In this document: positions 22,501-34,382 of the stretch, one piece after another
Position numbering within the stretch: the first letter of the stretch is position 1
Layout: each line of letters starts with the position of its first letter
Assembly (NCBI GenBank): GCA_029207755.1
Contig: JARCOQ010000237.1
Span: forward strand, 1-64,000
Source of the DNA: Chamaea fasciata
Lineage: Eukaryota > Chordata > Aves > Passeriformes > Sylviidae
DNA: 64,000 nucleotides
Direction of reading: 5' to 3'
Made by a program: the position numbers and the translations under genes
The notes under the pieces: generated by a model
What the model was told of the DNA's origin: nothing
Database searches by the model: none
What the model saw: the letters and a program-made list of their open reading frames with translations, nothing else

Positions 22501-25500
22501 CTGGCTGTCCCCTAGGTGTCCCTGGGGGTGCCCTGGATGTCCCTGAGGTGCCCTGGCTGTCCCCTAGGTGTCCCTGTGGGTGCCCAGAGTGTCCCTGGGA
22601 GTGCCCTGGCTGTCCCCTAGGGGTCTCTGGGGGTGCCCTGGCTGTCCCGTCAGTGTCCCTGGGGGTGCCCTGCCTGTCCCCTAGGTTTCCCTGGGGGTGC
22701 TCGGCCTGTCCCCTAGGTGTCACTGGGGGTGCCCTGGGTGTCCCTGGAGTGCCCTGGCTGTCCCCTAAATGTCCCTGGGGGTGCCCTGGCTGTCCCCTAG
22801 GTGTCCCTGGGGGTGCCCTGCCTGTCCCCTAGGTGTCCCTGGGGGTGCTCTGGGTGTCTTTAGGGTGCCCTGGCTGTCCCCTAGGTGTCCCTGGGGGTGC
22901 CCTTGGTGTCCCTGGAGTGCCCTGGCTGTCCCCTAGTTGTCCCTGGGGGGGCCCTGGCTGTCCCCTAGGTGTCTCTGGGGGTGCCCTGCCTGTCCCCTAG
23001 GTGTCCCTGGGGGTGCCCTGGCTGTCCTCTAGGTGTCCCTGGGGGTGCCCTGGGTGTCCCTGGGGATGCCCTGGCTGTCCCCTAGGTGTCCCTGGCGTTG
23101 CCCTGGGTGTCCCTGGGGTGCCCTGGCTGTGCCCTTGGTGTCCCTGGGGGTGCTCTGGCTGTCCTTCGGGTGCCCTGGCTGTCCCCTAGGTGTCCCTGGG
23201 GGTGCCCTGGCTGTCTCTGGAGTGCCCTGGCTGTCCCCTAGGTGTCCCTGGGGCTGCCCTGGCTGTCCCCTAGGTGTCCCTGGCGGTGCCCTGGCGGTCC
23301 CTAGGCTGCCCTGGCTGTGCCTTCGGTGTCTCTGGGGGTGCCCTAGGTGTCCCTGGGGGTGACCTCGGTGTCCCTGGGGGTGGCCTGGCTGTCCCCTAGG
23401 TGTCCCTGGGGGAGCCCTGGGTGTGCCTTGGGTGCCCTGGCTGTCCCCTAGGTGTCCCTGGGGGAGCCCTGGGTGTGCCTGGGGTGCCCTGGCTGTCCCC
23501 TTGGTGTCCCTGGGGGGGCCCTGGCTGTCCCTGGGGTGCCCTGGCTGTCCCCTAGGTGGCCCTGGGGGTGCCCTGGGTGTCCCTGGGGGTGCCCTGGAGG
23601 TCCCCTAGGTGTCCCTGTGGGTGCCCAGAGTGTCCCTGGGAGTGCCCTGGCTGTCCCCTAGGGGTCTCTGGGCGTGCCCTGGCTGTCCCGTCAGTGTCCC
23701 TGGGAATGCCCTGCCTGTCCCCTAGGTGTCCCTGGGGGTCCCCTTGGTGTCACTGGGGGTGCCCAGGGTGTTCCTTCGGTGTTCCTGGGGGTGCCCTGGC
23801 TGTCCCTGGGGTGCTCTGGATGTCCCCTTAGTGTCCCTGGAGGTGCCCTGGCTGTCCCTGGCGTGCCCTGGCTGTGCCCTAGGGGTCCCTGGGGGTGCCC
23901 TGGCTGTCACCTAGGTGTCCCTTGGGGTGCCCTGGGTGTCCCTGGGGGTGCCCTGCCTGTCCCCTAGGTGTCCCTGGGGGTGACCTGGCTATCTTTAGAG
24001 TGCCCTGGCTGTCCCCTAGGTGTCCCTGGGTGTGCCCTTCCTGTCCCCTAGGTGTCGTTCGGGGTGCCCTGGGTGTCCCTGGGGGTGCCCTGCCTGTCCC
24101 CTTGGTGTCCCTGGGGGTGCCCTGGGTGTCCCTGGGGTGCCCTGGCTGTCCCCTAGGGGTCTCTGGGGGTGCCCTGGCTGTCCCGTCAGTGTCCCTGGGG
24201 GTGCCCTGCCTGTCCCCTAGGTGTCCCTGGGGGTTCCCTGGCTGTCCCCTAGGTGTCCCTGGGGGTGCCCTGGGTGTCCCTGGAGTGCCCTGGCTGTCCC
24301 CTAAATGTCCCTGGGGGTGCCCTGGCTGTCCCCTAGGTGTCACTGAAGGTGTCCTGCCTTCCCCTAGGCGTCCCTGGGGGTGCCCTGGCTTTCCCCTAGG
24401 TGTCCCTGGGGGTGCTCTGCCTGTCCCCTAGGTGTCCCTGGGGATGCCCTGGCTGTCCTCTAGGTGTCCCTGGGGGTGCCCTGGGTGTCCCTGGGGATGC
24501 CCTGGCTGTCCCCTAGGTGTCCCTGGGGGTGCGCTGGGTGTCCCTAGGGTGCCCTGGCTGTGCCCCTGGTGTCCCTGCGGGTGCTCTGGCTGTCCCTCGG
24601 GTGCCCTGGCTGTCCCCTAGGTGTCCCTGGGGGTGCCCTGGTGTCCCTCGGGGTGCCCTGGGTGTCCCCTAGGTGTCCCTGGGGGTGCCCTCGCTGTCCC
24701 CTAGGCGTCACTGGGGGTGCCCTGGCTGTCCTCTAGGTGTCCCTGGGGGTGCCCTGCGTGTCCCTGGGGTGCCCTGGCTGTCCCCTAGGTGTCCCTGGGG
24801 GTGCCCTGGCTGTCCCCTTCGTGTCCCTGGGGGTGCCCTGGGTGTCCCTGGGGGTGCCCTGGCGGTCCCTAGGGTGCCCTGGCTGTCCCCTAGGTGTCCC
24901 TGGGGGTGCCCTGGATGTCCCTGAGGTGCCCTGGCTGTCCCCTAGGTGTCCCTGTGGGTGCCCAGAGTGTCCCTGGGAGTGCCCTGGCTGTCCCCTAGGG
25001 GTCTCTGGGGGTGCCCTGGCTGTCCCGTCAGTGTCCCTGGGGGTGCCCTGCCTGTCCCCTAGGTTTCCCTGGGGGTGCTCGGCCTGTCCCCTAGGTGTCC
25101 CTGGGGGTGCCCTGGGTGTCCCTGGAGTGCCCTGGCTGTCCCCTAAATGTCCCTGGGGGTGCCCTGGCTGTCCCCTAGGTGTCCCTGGGGGTGCCCTGCC
25201 TGTCCCCTAGGTGTCCCTGGGGGTGCCCTGGGTGTCTTTAGGGTGCCCTGGCTGTCCCCTAGATGTCCCTGGGGGTGCCCTTGGTGTCCCTGGAGTGCCC
25301 TGGCTGTCCCCTAGTTGTCCCTGGGGGGGCCCTGGCTGTCCCCTAGGTGTCTCTGGGGGTGCCCTGCCTGTCCCCTAGGTGTCCCTGGGGGTGCCCTGGC
25401 TGTCCTCTAGGTGTCCCTGGGGGTGCCCTGGGTGTCCCTGGGGATGCCCTGGCTGTCCCCTAGGTGTCCCTGGCGTTGCCCTGGGTGTCCCTGGGGTGCC

Positions 25501-27686
25501 CTGGCTGTGCCCTTGGTGTCCCTGGGGGTGCTCTGGCTGTCCTTCGGGTGCCCTGGCTGTCCCCTAGGTGTCCCTGGGGGTGCCCTGGCTGTCTCTGGAG
25601 TGCCCTGGCTGTCCCCTAGGTGTCCCTGGGGCTGCCCTGGCTGTCCCCTAGGTGTCCCTGGCGGTGCCCTGGCGGTCCCTAGGCTGCCCTGGCTGTGCCT
25701 TCGGTGTCTCTGGGGGTGCCCTAGGTGTCCCTGGGGGTGACCTCGGTGTCCCTGGGGGTGGCCTGGCTGTCCCCTAGGTGTCCCTGGGGGAGCCCTGGGT
25801 GTGCCTGGGGTGCCCTGGCTGTCCCCTAGGTGTCCCTGGGGGAGCCCTGGGTGTGCCTGGGGTGCCCTGGCTGTCCCCTTGGTGTCCCTGGGGGGGCCCT
25901 GGCTGTCCCTGGGGTGCCCTGGCTGTCCCCTAGGTGGCCCTGGGGGTGCCCTGGGTGTCCCTGGGGGTGCCCTGGAGGTCCCCTAGGTGTCCCTGTGGGT
26001 GCCCAGAGTGTCCCTGGGAGTGCCCTGGCTGTCCCCTAGGGGTCTCTGGGCGTGCCCTGGCTGTCCCGTCAGTGTCCCTGGGAATGCCCTGCCTGTCCCC
26101 TAGGTGTCCCTGGGGGCCCCTTGGTGTCACTGGGCGTGCCCAGGGTGTTCCTTCGGTGTTCCTGGGGGTGCCCTGGCTGTCCCTGGGGTGCTCTGGATGT
26201 CCCCTTAGTGTCCCTGGAGGTGCCCTGGCTGTCCCTGGCGTGCCCTGGCTGTGCCCTAGGGGTCCCTGGGGGTGCCCTGGCTGTCACCTAGGTGTCCCTT
26301 GGGGTGCCCTGGGTGTCCCTGGGGGTGCCCTGCCTGTCCCCTAGGTGTCCCTGGGGGTGACCTGGCTATCTTTAGAGTGCCCTGGCTGTCCCCTAGGTGT
26401 CCCTGGGTGTGCCCTTCCTGTCCCCTAGGTGTCGTTCGGGGTGCCCTGGGTGTCCCTGGGGGTGCCCTGCCTGTCCCCTTGGTGTCCCTGGGGGTGCCCT
26501 GGGTGTCCCTGGGGTGCCCTGGCTGTCCCCTAGGGGTCTCTGGGGGTGCCCTGGCTGTCCCGTCAGTGTCCCTGGGGGTGCCCTGCCTGTCCCCTAGGTG
26601 TCCCTGGGGGTTCCCTGGCTGTCCCCTAGGTGTCCCTGGGGGTGCCCTGGGTGTCCCTGGAGTGCCCTGGCTGTCCCCTAAATGTCCCTGGGGGTGCCCT
26701 GGCTGTCCCCTAGGTGTCACTGAGGGTGTCCTGCCTTCCCCTAGGCGTCCCTGGGGGTGCCCTGGCTTTCCCCTCGGTGTCCCTGGGGGTGCCCTGCCTG
26801 TCCCCTAGGTGTCCCTGGGGGTGCCCTCGCTGTCCCTGGGGTGCCCTGGCTATCCCCTAGGTGTCCCTGGGCGTCCCCTTGGTGTCCGTGGGGGTGCCCA
26901 GGGTGTCCCTTAGGTGTCACTCTGGGTGCCCTTGCAGTCCCCTTGGTGTCCCTGGGGGTGCCCTGGGTGTCCCTGGGGATACCCTGGCTGTCCCCTAGGT
27001 GTCCCTGGGGGTTCCCTGCGTGTCCCCTAGGTGTCCTTGGGGGTGCCCTGGCTGTCCCCTAGGTGTCCCTGGGGGTGCCCTGCCTCTCCCCTAGGTGTCC
27101 CTGGGGGTGCCCTGGCTGTCCCCTAGGTGTCCCTGGGGGTGCCCTGGGTGTCCCTGGGGGTGCCCTGGCTGTCCCCTAGGTGTCCCTGGGGGTGCCCTGG
27201 GTGTCCCTGGGGGTGCCCTCGCTGTCCCTGGGGTGCCCTGGCTGTCCCCTAGGTGGCCCTGGGGGTGCCCTGGGTGTCCCTGGGGGTGCCCTGGAGGTCC
27301 CCTAGGTGTCCTTGGGGGTGCCCTGGCTGTCCCTGGGGTGCCCTGGCTGTCCCCAAGGTGTCCCTGGGGGTGCCCTGCCTGTCCTCTCTGTGTCCCTGGG
27401 GGTGCCCTGGCTGTGCCCTCGGTGTCCCTGGGGGTGCCCTGTCTGTCCCTAGGGTGCCCTGGCTGTCCCCTAGGTGTCCCTGGGTGTGCCCTGGGTGTCC
27501 CTGGGCGTGCACAGGGTGTCCCTGGGGTTCCCTGGCTGTCCCCTAGGTGTCCCGGGATGGGCCCTGGCTGTCCCCTAGGTGTCCCTGGGGGTGCACAGGG
27601 TGTCCCTGGGGTTCCCTGGCTGTCCCCTAGGTGTCTCTGGGGGGGCCCTGGTGTCCCTGGGTTGCCCTGGCTGTCCCCTAGGTGTC
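19550..27686. repeat. 32-bp minisatellite tract with 2378-bp higher-order repeat
   Basis: Array between cassettes 4 and 5. Its middle is organised as a 2378-bp higher-order repeat (about 20705-26770). The left end belongs to the 1636-bp duplication and the right end to block D2. No cassette or gene lies inside. Confidence 0.92.
20705..26770 (+). repeat. 2378-bp higher-order repeat, about 2.55 copies
   Basis: Units run about 20705-23082, 23083-25460 and 25461-26770 (partial). Landmarks recur at exactly 2378 bp, for example CTATCTTTAGAG and TTCCTTCGGTGTTCC. The third copy has a one-base loss near 26115 (GGGGGCCCCTTGG), making its offset 2377 beyond that point. A diverged relative lies near 30030-31250 and another near 34377-35160. 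The unit is pure minisatellite, about 74 basic repeats, so this is a higher-order structure like that of satellite arrays. Confidence 0.88.
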
Positions 27687-28256
27687 CTTGCCTGGCTCGT
27701 ATCCTCGACTCCGCCTCCGGCGCCATGGTGACTCCCCTCCCAGTCTGGACCATTGTGGCCTCACCCCCTCCCCTGGGGCCATCCGACCCATCCCAGTATA
27801 GACCAGTAAGGCATCGAGTGGCCACCATGGACCCCCACACGCCTGCCCGTTCATCCCAGTTCATCCCAGTCCACTCTTTGTCCATCCCAGGTTTCTCTGG
27901 TCACCCTCCCAGTGCTCTCAGTCCATCCCAGTCCCGCAGGTGTTGGTGCTTGGGGCTTGATGAGCTGGTGCCTGTCCGCAACTGTGGAGCGGCTCAAACG
28001 GGACCTCAGGGTGAGGGGGGCGCGGATTTGGGGGGATCCTGGGGGTCCTGAGTTGTCGTGGAGGGGGTTTTTGGGTTGTGGGGGGTCCGGGGGGCGTCCT
28101 GGGGGCTGCTTTGGGTGCTTTGGGGGGTATTCGGGAGGTTTGGGCGGCCCATTTGAGGCATCAAAGAACCTGAGGAGGGTTTTGATAGCTCCTGGAGGTG
28201 GAGGCGGCCGTGGGAGTGAGCTGGCTGTCCCAGGGGGTTCCTGGCTGTCCCTCGAT
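27687..28256 (+). repeat. Exon-bearing cassette, copy 5
   Basis: Belongs with copies 3 and 4 (GGCATCGAGTGG, CCTGCCCGTTCA, AACTGTGG) but keeps GGGCGCGGATTT and has private GTCCGGGGGG and GTGGGAGTGAG. The latter disrupts the G-run before the last GTGAG. Kozak-type ATG at 27827; frame stops at 28051. Confidence 0.9.
27940..28010 (+). pseudogene. Exon-like segment, copy 5 (71 nt, T insertion)
   Basis: CCCGCAG and GTGAGG borders kept. The T insertion shared with copies 3, 4 and 8 shifts the frame after LDELVPVRN. Broken exon duplicate of unknown parent. Confidence 0.6.
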
Positions 28257-30659
28257 GTCCCTGGGGTGCCCTGGCTGTCACTTAGGTGTCCCTCGGGGTG
28301 CCCTGGCTGTCCCTAGGGTGCCCTGGCTGTCCCCTAGGTGTCCCTGGGGTGCCCTGACTGTCCCTAGGTGTCCCTGGGGGTACCCTGGCTGTCCCTGGAG
28401 GTGCCCTGCCTGTCCCCTAGGTGTCCCTGGGGGTGTCCTGCCTTGCCCTAGGTGTCCCTGGGGGTGCCCTGGCTGTCCTCTCCGTGTCCCTGGGGGTGCC
28501 CTGGGTGTGCCTGGGGTGCCCTGGCTGACCCCAAGGTGTCCCTTGGGGTGCCCAGAGTGTCCCTAGGAGGTCCCTGGCTGTCCCCTAGGGGTCTCTGGGG
28601 GTGCCCTGGCTGTCCCGTCAGTGTCCCTGGGGATGCCCTGCCTGTCCCTTAGGTGTCCCTAGGTGTGCCCTGGCTGTCCCTAGGGTGCCCTGGCTGTGCC
28701 CTCGGTGTCTCTGGGGGTGCCCTGGCTGTCCCTAGGGTGCCATGGCTGTCCCTAGGGTGCCCTGGCTGTCCTTTCGGTGTCCCTGGGGGTGCCCTGGGTG
28801 TCCCTGGGTAGACCTGGCTGTCCCCTAGGTGTCCCTGGGGGGGCCCTGGCTGTCCCCTAGGTGTCCATGGGTGGGCCCTGGGTGTCCCTGGGGTGCCCGG
28901 GAGGTCCCCTACGTGTCCCTGGGGTACCCTGGGTGTCCCTGGGCTGCCCTGGGGTGCCCTGCCTGTCCTCTCGGTGTCCCTGGGGGTGCCCTGGCTGTGC
29001 CCTCGGTGTCCCTGGGGGGGCCCTGGCTGTCCCCTAGGTGTCCCTGGGGGGTCCCTGCCTGTCCCCTACGTGTCCCTGGGGATGCCCTGGCTGTCCTCTA
29101 CGTGTCCCTGGGGGTGCCCTGGGTGTCCCTGGGGATGCCCTGGCTGTCCCCTAGGTGTCCCTGGGGGTGCGCTGGGTGTCCCTAGGGTGCCCTGGCTGTG
29201 CCCTTGGTGTCCCTGCGGGTGCTCTGGCTGTCCCTCGGGTGCCCTGGCTGTCCCCTAGGTGTCCCTGGGGGTGCCCTGGTGTCCCTCGGGGTGCCCTGGG
29301 TGTCCCCTAGGTGTCCCTGGGGGTGCCCTCGCTCTCCCCTAGGCGTCACTGGGGGTGCCCTGGCTGTCCTCTAGGTGTCCCTGGGGGTGCCCTGCCTGTC
29401 CCTGGGGTTCCCTGGCTGTCCCCTAGGTGTCCCTGGGGGTGCCCTGGTAGTCCCCTTCGTGTCCCTGGGGGTGCCCTGGGTGTCCCTGGGGGTGCCCTGG
29501 CGGTCCCTATGGTGCCCTGGCTGTCCCCTAGGTGTCCCTGGGGGTGCCCTGGATGTCCCTGAGGTGCCCTGTCTGTCTTCAAGGTGTCCCTGTGGGTGCC
29601 CAGAGTTTCCTTGGGAGTGCCCTGGCTGTCCCCTAGGTGTCCCTGGGGGTGCTCGGCCTGTCCCCTAGGGGTCTCTGGGGGTGCCCTGGCTGTCCCGTCA
29701 GTGTCCCTGGGGGTGCCCTGCCTGTCCCCTAGGTGTCCCTGGGGGTGCTTGGCCTGTCCCCTAGGTGTCCCTGGGGGTGCCCTGGGTGTCCCCTAGGTGT
29801 CCCTGGGGGTGCCCTGCCTGTCCCCTAGGTGTTCCTGGGGGTGCCCTGGCTGTCTTTAGGGTGCCCTGGCTGTCCCCTAGGTGTCCCTGGGGGTGCCCTT
29901 GGCGTCCCTGGAGTGCCCTGGCTGTCCCCTAGTTGTCCCTGGGGGGGCCCTGGCTGTCCCCTAGGTGTCTCTGGGGGTGCCCTGGCTGTCCTCTAGGTGT
30001 CCCTGGGGGTGCCCTGGGTGTCCCTGGGGATGCCCTGGCTGTCCCCTAGGTGTCCCTGGCGTTGCCCTGGCTGTCCCTAGGGTGCCCTGGCTGTGCCCTT
30101 GGTGTCCCTGGGGGTGCTCTGGCTGTCCTTCGGGGGCCCTGGCTGTCCCCTAGGTGTCCCTGGGGGTGCCCTGGCTGTCTCTGGAGTGCCCTGGCTGTCC
30201 CCTAGGTGTCCCTGGGGGTGCCCTGGCTGTCCCCTAGGTGTCCCTGGGGTTGCCCTGGCTGTCTTCTAGGTGTCCCTGGGGGTGCCCTGGCTGTCCCCTA
30301 GGTGTCCCTGGCGGTGCCCTGGCTGTCCCTAGGATGCCCTGGCTGTGCCTTCGGTGTCTCTGGGGGTGCCCTAGGTGTCCCTGGGGGTGACCTCGGTGTC
30401 CCTGGGGGTGGCCTGGCTGTCCCCTAGGTGTCCCTGGGGGAGCCCTGGGTGTGCCTGGGGTGCCCTGGCTGTCCCCTAGGTGTCCCTGGGGGAGCCCTGG
30501 GTGTGCCTGGGGTGCCCTGGCTGTCCCCTAGGTGTCCCTGGGGGGGCCCTGGCTGTCCCTGGGGTGCCCTGGCTGTCCCCTAGGTGGCCCTGGGGGTGCC
30601 CTGGGTGTCCCTGGGGGTGCCCTGGAGGTCCCCTAGGTGTCCCTGTGGGTGCCCAGAGT

Positions 30660-32620
30660 GTCCCTGGGAGTGCCCTGGCTGTCCCCTAGGGGTCTCTGGG
30701 CGTGCCCTGGCTGTCCCGTCAGTGTCCCTGGGAATGCCCTGCCTGTCCCCTAGGTGTCCCTGGGGGTCCCCTTGGTGTCACTGGGGGTGCCCAGGGTGTT
30801 CCTTCGGTGTCCCTGGGGGTGCCCTCGCTGTCCCTGGGGTGCTCTGGATGTCCCCTTGGTGTCCCTGGAGGTGCCCTGGCTGTCCCTGGCGTGCCCTGGC
30901 TGTGCCCTAGGGGTCCCTGGGGGTGCCCTGGCTGTCACCTAGGTGTCCCTTGGGGTGCCCTGGGTGTCCCTGGGGGTGCCCTGCCTGTCCCCTAGGTGTC
31001 CCTGGGGGTGACCTGGCTATCTTTAGAGTGCCCTGTCTGTCCCCTAGGTGTCCCTGGGTGTGCCCTTCCTGTCCCCTAGGTGTCGTTCGGGGTGCCCTGG
31101 GTGTCCCTGGGGGTGCCCTGCCTGTCCCCTAGGTGTCCCTGGGGGTTCCCTGCCTGTCCCCTAGGTGTCCCTGGGGGTGCCCTGGGTGTCCCTGGAGTGC
31201 CCTGGCTGTCCCCTAAATGTCCCTGGGGGTGCCCTGCCTGTCCCCTAGGTGTCACTGAGTATGTCCTGCCTTCCCCTAGGCGTCCCTGGGGGTGCCCTGG
31301 CTTTCCCCTCGGTGTCCCTGGGGGTGCCCTGCCTGTCCCCTAGATGTCCCTGGGGTTGCCCTGGGTGTCCCTGGTGGGGCGCTGGCTATCATCTAGGTGT
31401 CCCTGGGGGGGCCCTGGCTGTCTCTGGTGTGCCCTGGCTGTCCCCTTGGTGTCCCTGGGGGGGCCCTGGCTGTCCCATAGGTGTCCCTGGGGGTGCCCTT
31501 CCTGTCCTCTAGGTGTCCCTGGGGGTTCCCTGGCTGTCCCTCGGGTTCCCCGGCTGTCCCCTAGGTGTCCCTGGGGGTGGCTAGGGTGTTTCTGGGGTTC
31601 CCTGGCTGTCCCCTAGGTGTCCCTGGGGGGGCCCTGGGTGTCCCTGGGGGTGCACAGAGTGTCAGTGGGGTTCCCTGGCTGTCCCGTACTTGTCCCTGGG
31701 GTTCCTTGGCTGTCCCCTAGGTTTCCCTGGGGGTGCCCTGAGTGTCCCTGGGCTGCCCTAGCTGTCCCCTAGGTGTCCCTGGGGGTGCCCTCGCTGTCCC
31801 TGGGGTGCCCTGGCTATCCCCTAGGTGTCCCTGGGCGTCCCCTTGGTGTCCCTGGGGGTGCCCAGGGTGTCCCTTAGGTGTCCCTCTGGGTGCCCTTGCT
31901 GTCCCCTTGGTGTCCCTGGGGGTGCCCTGGGTGTCCCTGGGGATACCCTGGCTGTCCCCTAGGTGTCCCTGGGGGTTCCCTGCGTGTCTCCTAGGTGTCC
32001 TTGGGGGTGCCCTGGCTGTCCCCTAGGTGTCCCTGGGGGTGCCCTGCCTCTCCCCTAGGTGTCCCTAGGGGTGCCCTGGCTGTCCCCTAGGTGTCCCTGG
32101 GGGTGCCCTGGGTGTCCCTGGGGGTGCCCTGGCTGTCCCCTAGGTGTCCCTGGGGGTGCCCTGGGTGTCCCTGGGGGTGCCCTCGCTGTCCCTGGGGTGC
32201 CCTGGCTGTCCCCTAGGTGGCCCTGGGGGTGCCCTGGGTGTCCCTGGAGGTGCCCTGGAGGTCCCCAAGGTGTCCTTGGGGGTGCCCTGGCTGTCCCTGG
32301 GGTGCCCTGGCTGTCCCCAAGGTGTCCCTGGGGTGCACTGGGGGTGCCCTGCCTGTCCCCTAGGTGTCCCTGGGGGTGCCCTGGGTGTCCCTGGGGGTGC
32401 CCTGGCTGTCCCCTAGGTGTCCCTGGCGGTTCCCTGCCTGTCCCCTAGGTGTCCCTGGGGGTTCCCTGGGTGTCCCTGGAGTGCCCTGGCTGTCCCCTAA
32501 ATGTCCCTGGGGGTGCCCTGGCTGTCCCCTAGGTGTCCCTGGGGGTGTCCTGCCTTCCCCTTGGTGTCCCTGGGGGTGCCCTGGCTGTCCCCTACGTGTC
32601 CCTGGGGTCCCCTGGCTGTT
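30660..32620 (+). repeat. 2-kb array block, copy E1
   Basis: Matches 34383-36440 with an offset of 3723 at the left end and 3755 further right, a one-unit (32-bp) gain. It begins with the GGGCGTGCCCTGG/GGGAATGCCCTG pair also seen in the 2378-bp repeat, so part of that repeat was copied here. Confidence 0.78.
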
Positions 32621-34382
32621 CCCTAGGTGGCCCAGGGGGTGCCCTGGCTGTCCCGACGGTGCCCAGCCTGTCCCCTACGTGTCCCTGGGGGTGCCATTGC
32701 TGTCCCTAGGGTGCCCTGTCTGGCCCCTAGGGGTCTCTGGGGGTGCCCTGCCTGTCCCCTAGGTGTCCCTGGGGGCGCCCAGGGTGTCCCTGGGGTGCCC
32801 TGGCTGTCCCCTACGTGTCCCTGGGGGTGCCCTGGGTGTCCCTGTGGGTGCCCTTGCTGTCCCCTAGGTGTCCCTGGGGGTGCCCTGGGTGTCCCTTGGG
32901 TGCCCTGGCTGTCCCCTAGGTGTCCCTGGGGGTGCCCTGGCTGTCCCCTAGGAGTCCCTGGGGTGCCCTGGCTGTCCCCTAGGTGTCTCTGTGGGTGCCC
33001 TGGCTGTCCTTGGGGTTCTCTGGCTGTCCCCTTGGTGTCCCTGGGGGTGCGCTGGGTGTCCCTGGGGTGCACTGGGGGTGCCCATCCTGTCCCCTAGGTG
33101 TCCCTGGGGGTGCCCTGGGTGTCCCTGGGGGTGCCCTGGCTGTCCCCTAGGTGTCCCTGGCGGTTCCCTGCCTGTCCCCTAGGTGTCCCTGGAGGTTCCC
33201 TGGGTGTCCCTGGAGTGCCCTGGCTGTCACCTAAATGTCCCTGGGGGTGCCCTGGGTGTCCCTGGAGTGCCCTAGCTGTCCCCTAAATGTCCCTGGGGGT
33301 GCCCTGGCTGTCCCCTAGGTGTCCCTGGGGGTGTCCTGCCTTCCCCTTGGTGTCCCTGGTGGTGCCCTGGCTTTCCCCTCGGTGTCCCTGGGGGTGCCCT
33401 GTCTGTCCCCTTGGTGTCCCAGGGGGTGCCCTGGCTGTCCCTGGGGTGCCCTGGCTGTCCCCTAGGTGTCCCTGGGGGTGCCATGCCTGTCCCCTAGGTG
33501 TCCCTGGGTGTGCCCTGGCTGTCCCTAGGGTGCCCTGGCTGTCCCCTAGGTGTCCCTGGGGGTGACCTGCCTGTCCCCTAGGTGTCCCTGGGGGTGCCCT
33601 GGCTGTCCCCAGGGTGCCCTGGCTGTGCCCTCGGTGTCTCTGAGGGTGCCCTGGCTGTCCCCTCGGTGTCCCTGGGGGTGCCCGGGCTGTCCCTAGTGTG
33701 CCGTGGCTGTCCCCTAGGTGTCCCTGGGGGTGCCCTGGGTGTGCCTGGGGTGCCCTGGCTGTCCCCTAGGTGTACCTGGGGGTGACCTGGCTGTCCCTGG
33801 GGATGCCCGGGCAGTCCCCTAGGTGTCCCTGGGTGTCCCTGGGGTGCCCTGGGGGTGCCCTGCCTGTCCTCTAGGTGTCCCTGGGGGTGCCCTGGCTGTC
33901 CCCTCGGTGTCCCTGGGGGGGCCCTGGCTGTCCCCTAGGTGTCCCTGGGGGTGCCCTCGCTGTCCCTGGGGTGCCCTGGCTGTCCCCTAGGTGTCCCTGG
34001 GCGTCCCCTTGGTGTCCCTGGGGGTGCCCAGGGTGTCCCTTAGGTGTCCCTGGGGGTGCCCTTGCTGTCCCCTTGGTGTCCCTGAGGGTGCCCTGGGTGT
34101 CCCTGGGGATGCCCTGGCTGTCCCCTAGGTGTCCCTGGGGGTTCCCTGCGTGTCCCCTAGGTGTCCTTGGGGGTGCCCTGGCTGTCCCTAGGGTGGCATG
34201 GCTGTGCCCTCGGTGTCCCTGGGGGTGCCCCGGCTGTCCCTAGGGTGCCATGGCTGTCCCCTAGGTGTCCCTGGGGGTGCCCTGGCTGTCCCCTAAGTGT
34301 CCCTGGGGGTGCCCTGGGTGTCCCTGGCGTGCCCTGGCTGTCCCCTAGGTGTCCCTGGGGGGGCCCTGGCTGTCCCCTAGGT

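Larger units (their letters stand above)
26800..28965 (+). repeat. 2-kb duplicated block, copy D2
   Basis: Partner of 16570-18640 at a 10343-bp offset through the cassette. Array flanks on both sides match, including TGTCCCGGGATGGGCCC and the GGGTAGACCTGG module. The left part contains one more 53-bp stretch than D1. Confidence 0.82.

Noticed and set aside
27091..27885. 264-codon - strand open frame with Gly/Pro/Gln-rich collagen-like repeats ending in a MDKEWTGMNWDEL-type start
   Set aside because: It is the antisense of the same array (GTPRDTQGTPRA type). The WTGMNWDEL part is antisense of the TCATCCCAGT iterations. No Gly-X-Y periodicity is kept and the frame changes with every unit-length change.
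27095..28051. Longest open frame (318 codons, + strand) across array and cassette 5
   Set aside because: Its first two thirds are repeat translation (VPWLSPRCPWGCPGCP type) and it ends by running through intron-like cassette sequence and the exon T insertion. It exists because the unit has only one stop-forming TAG per 32 bp and module shifts avoid it.
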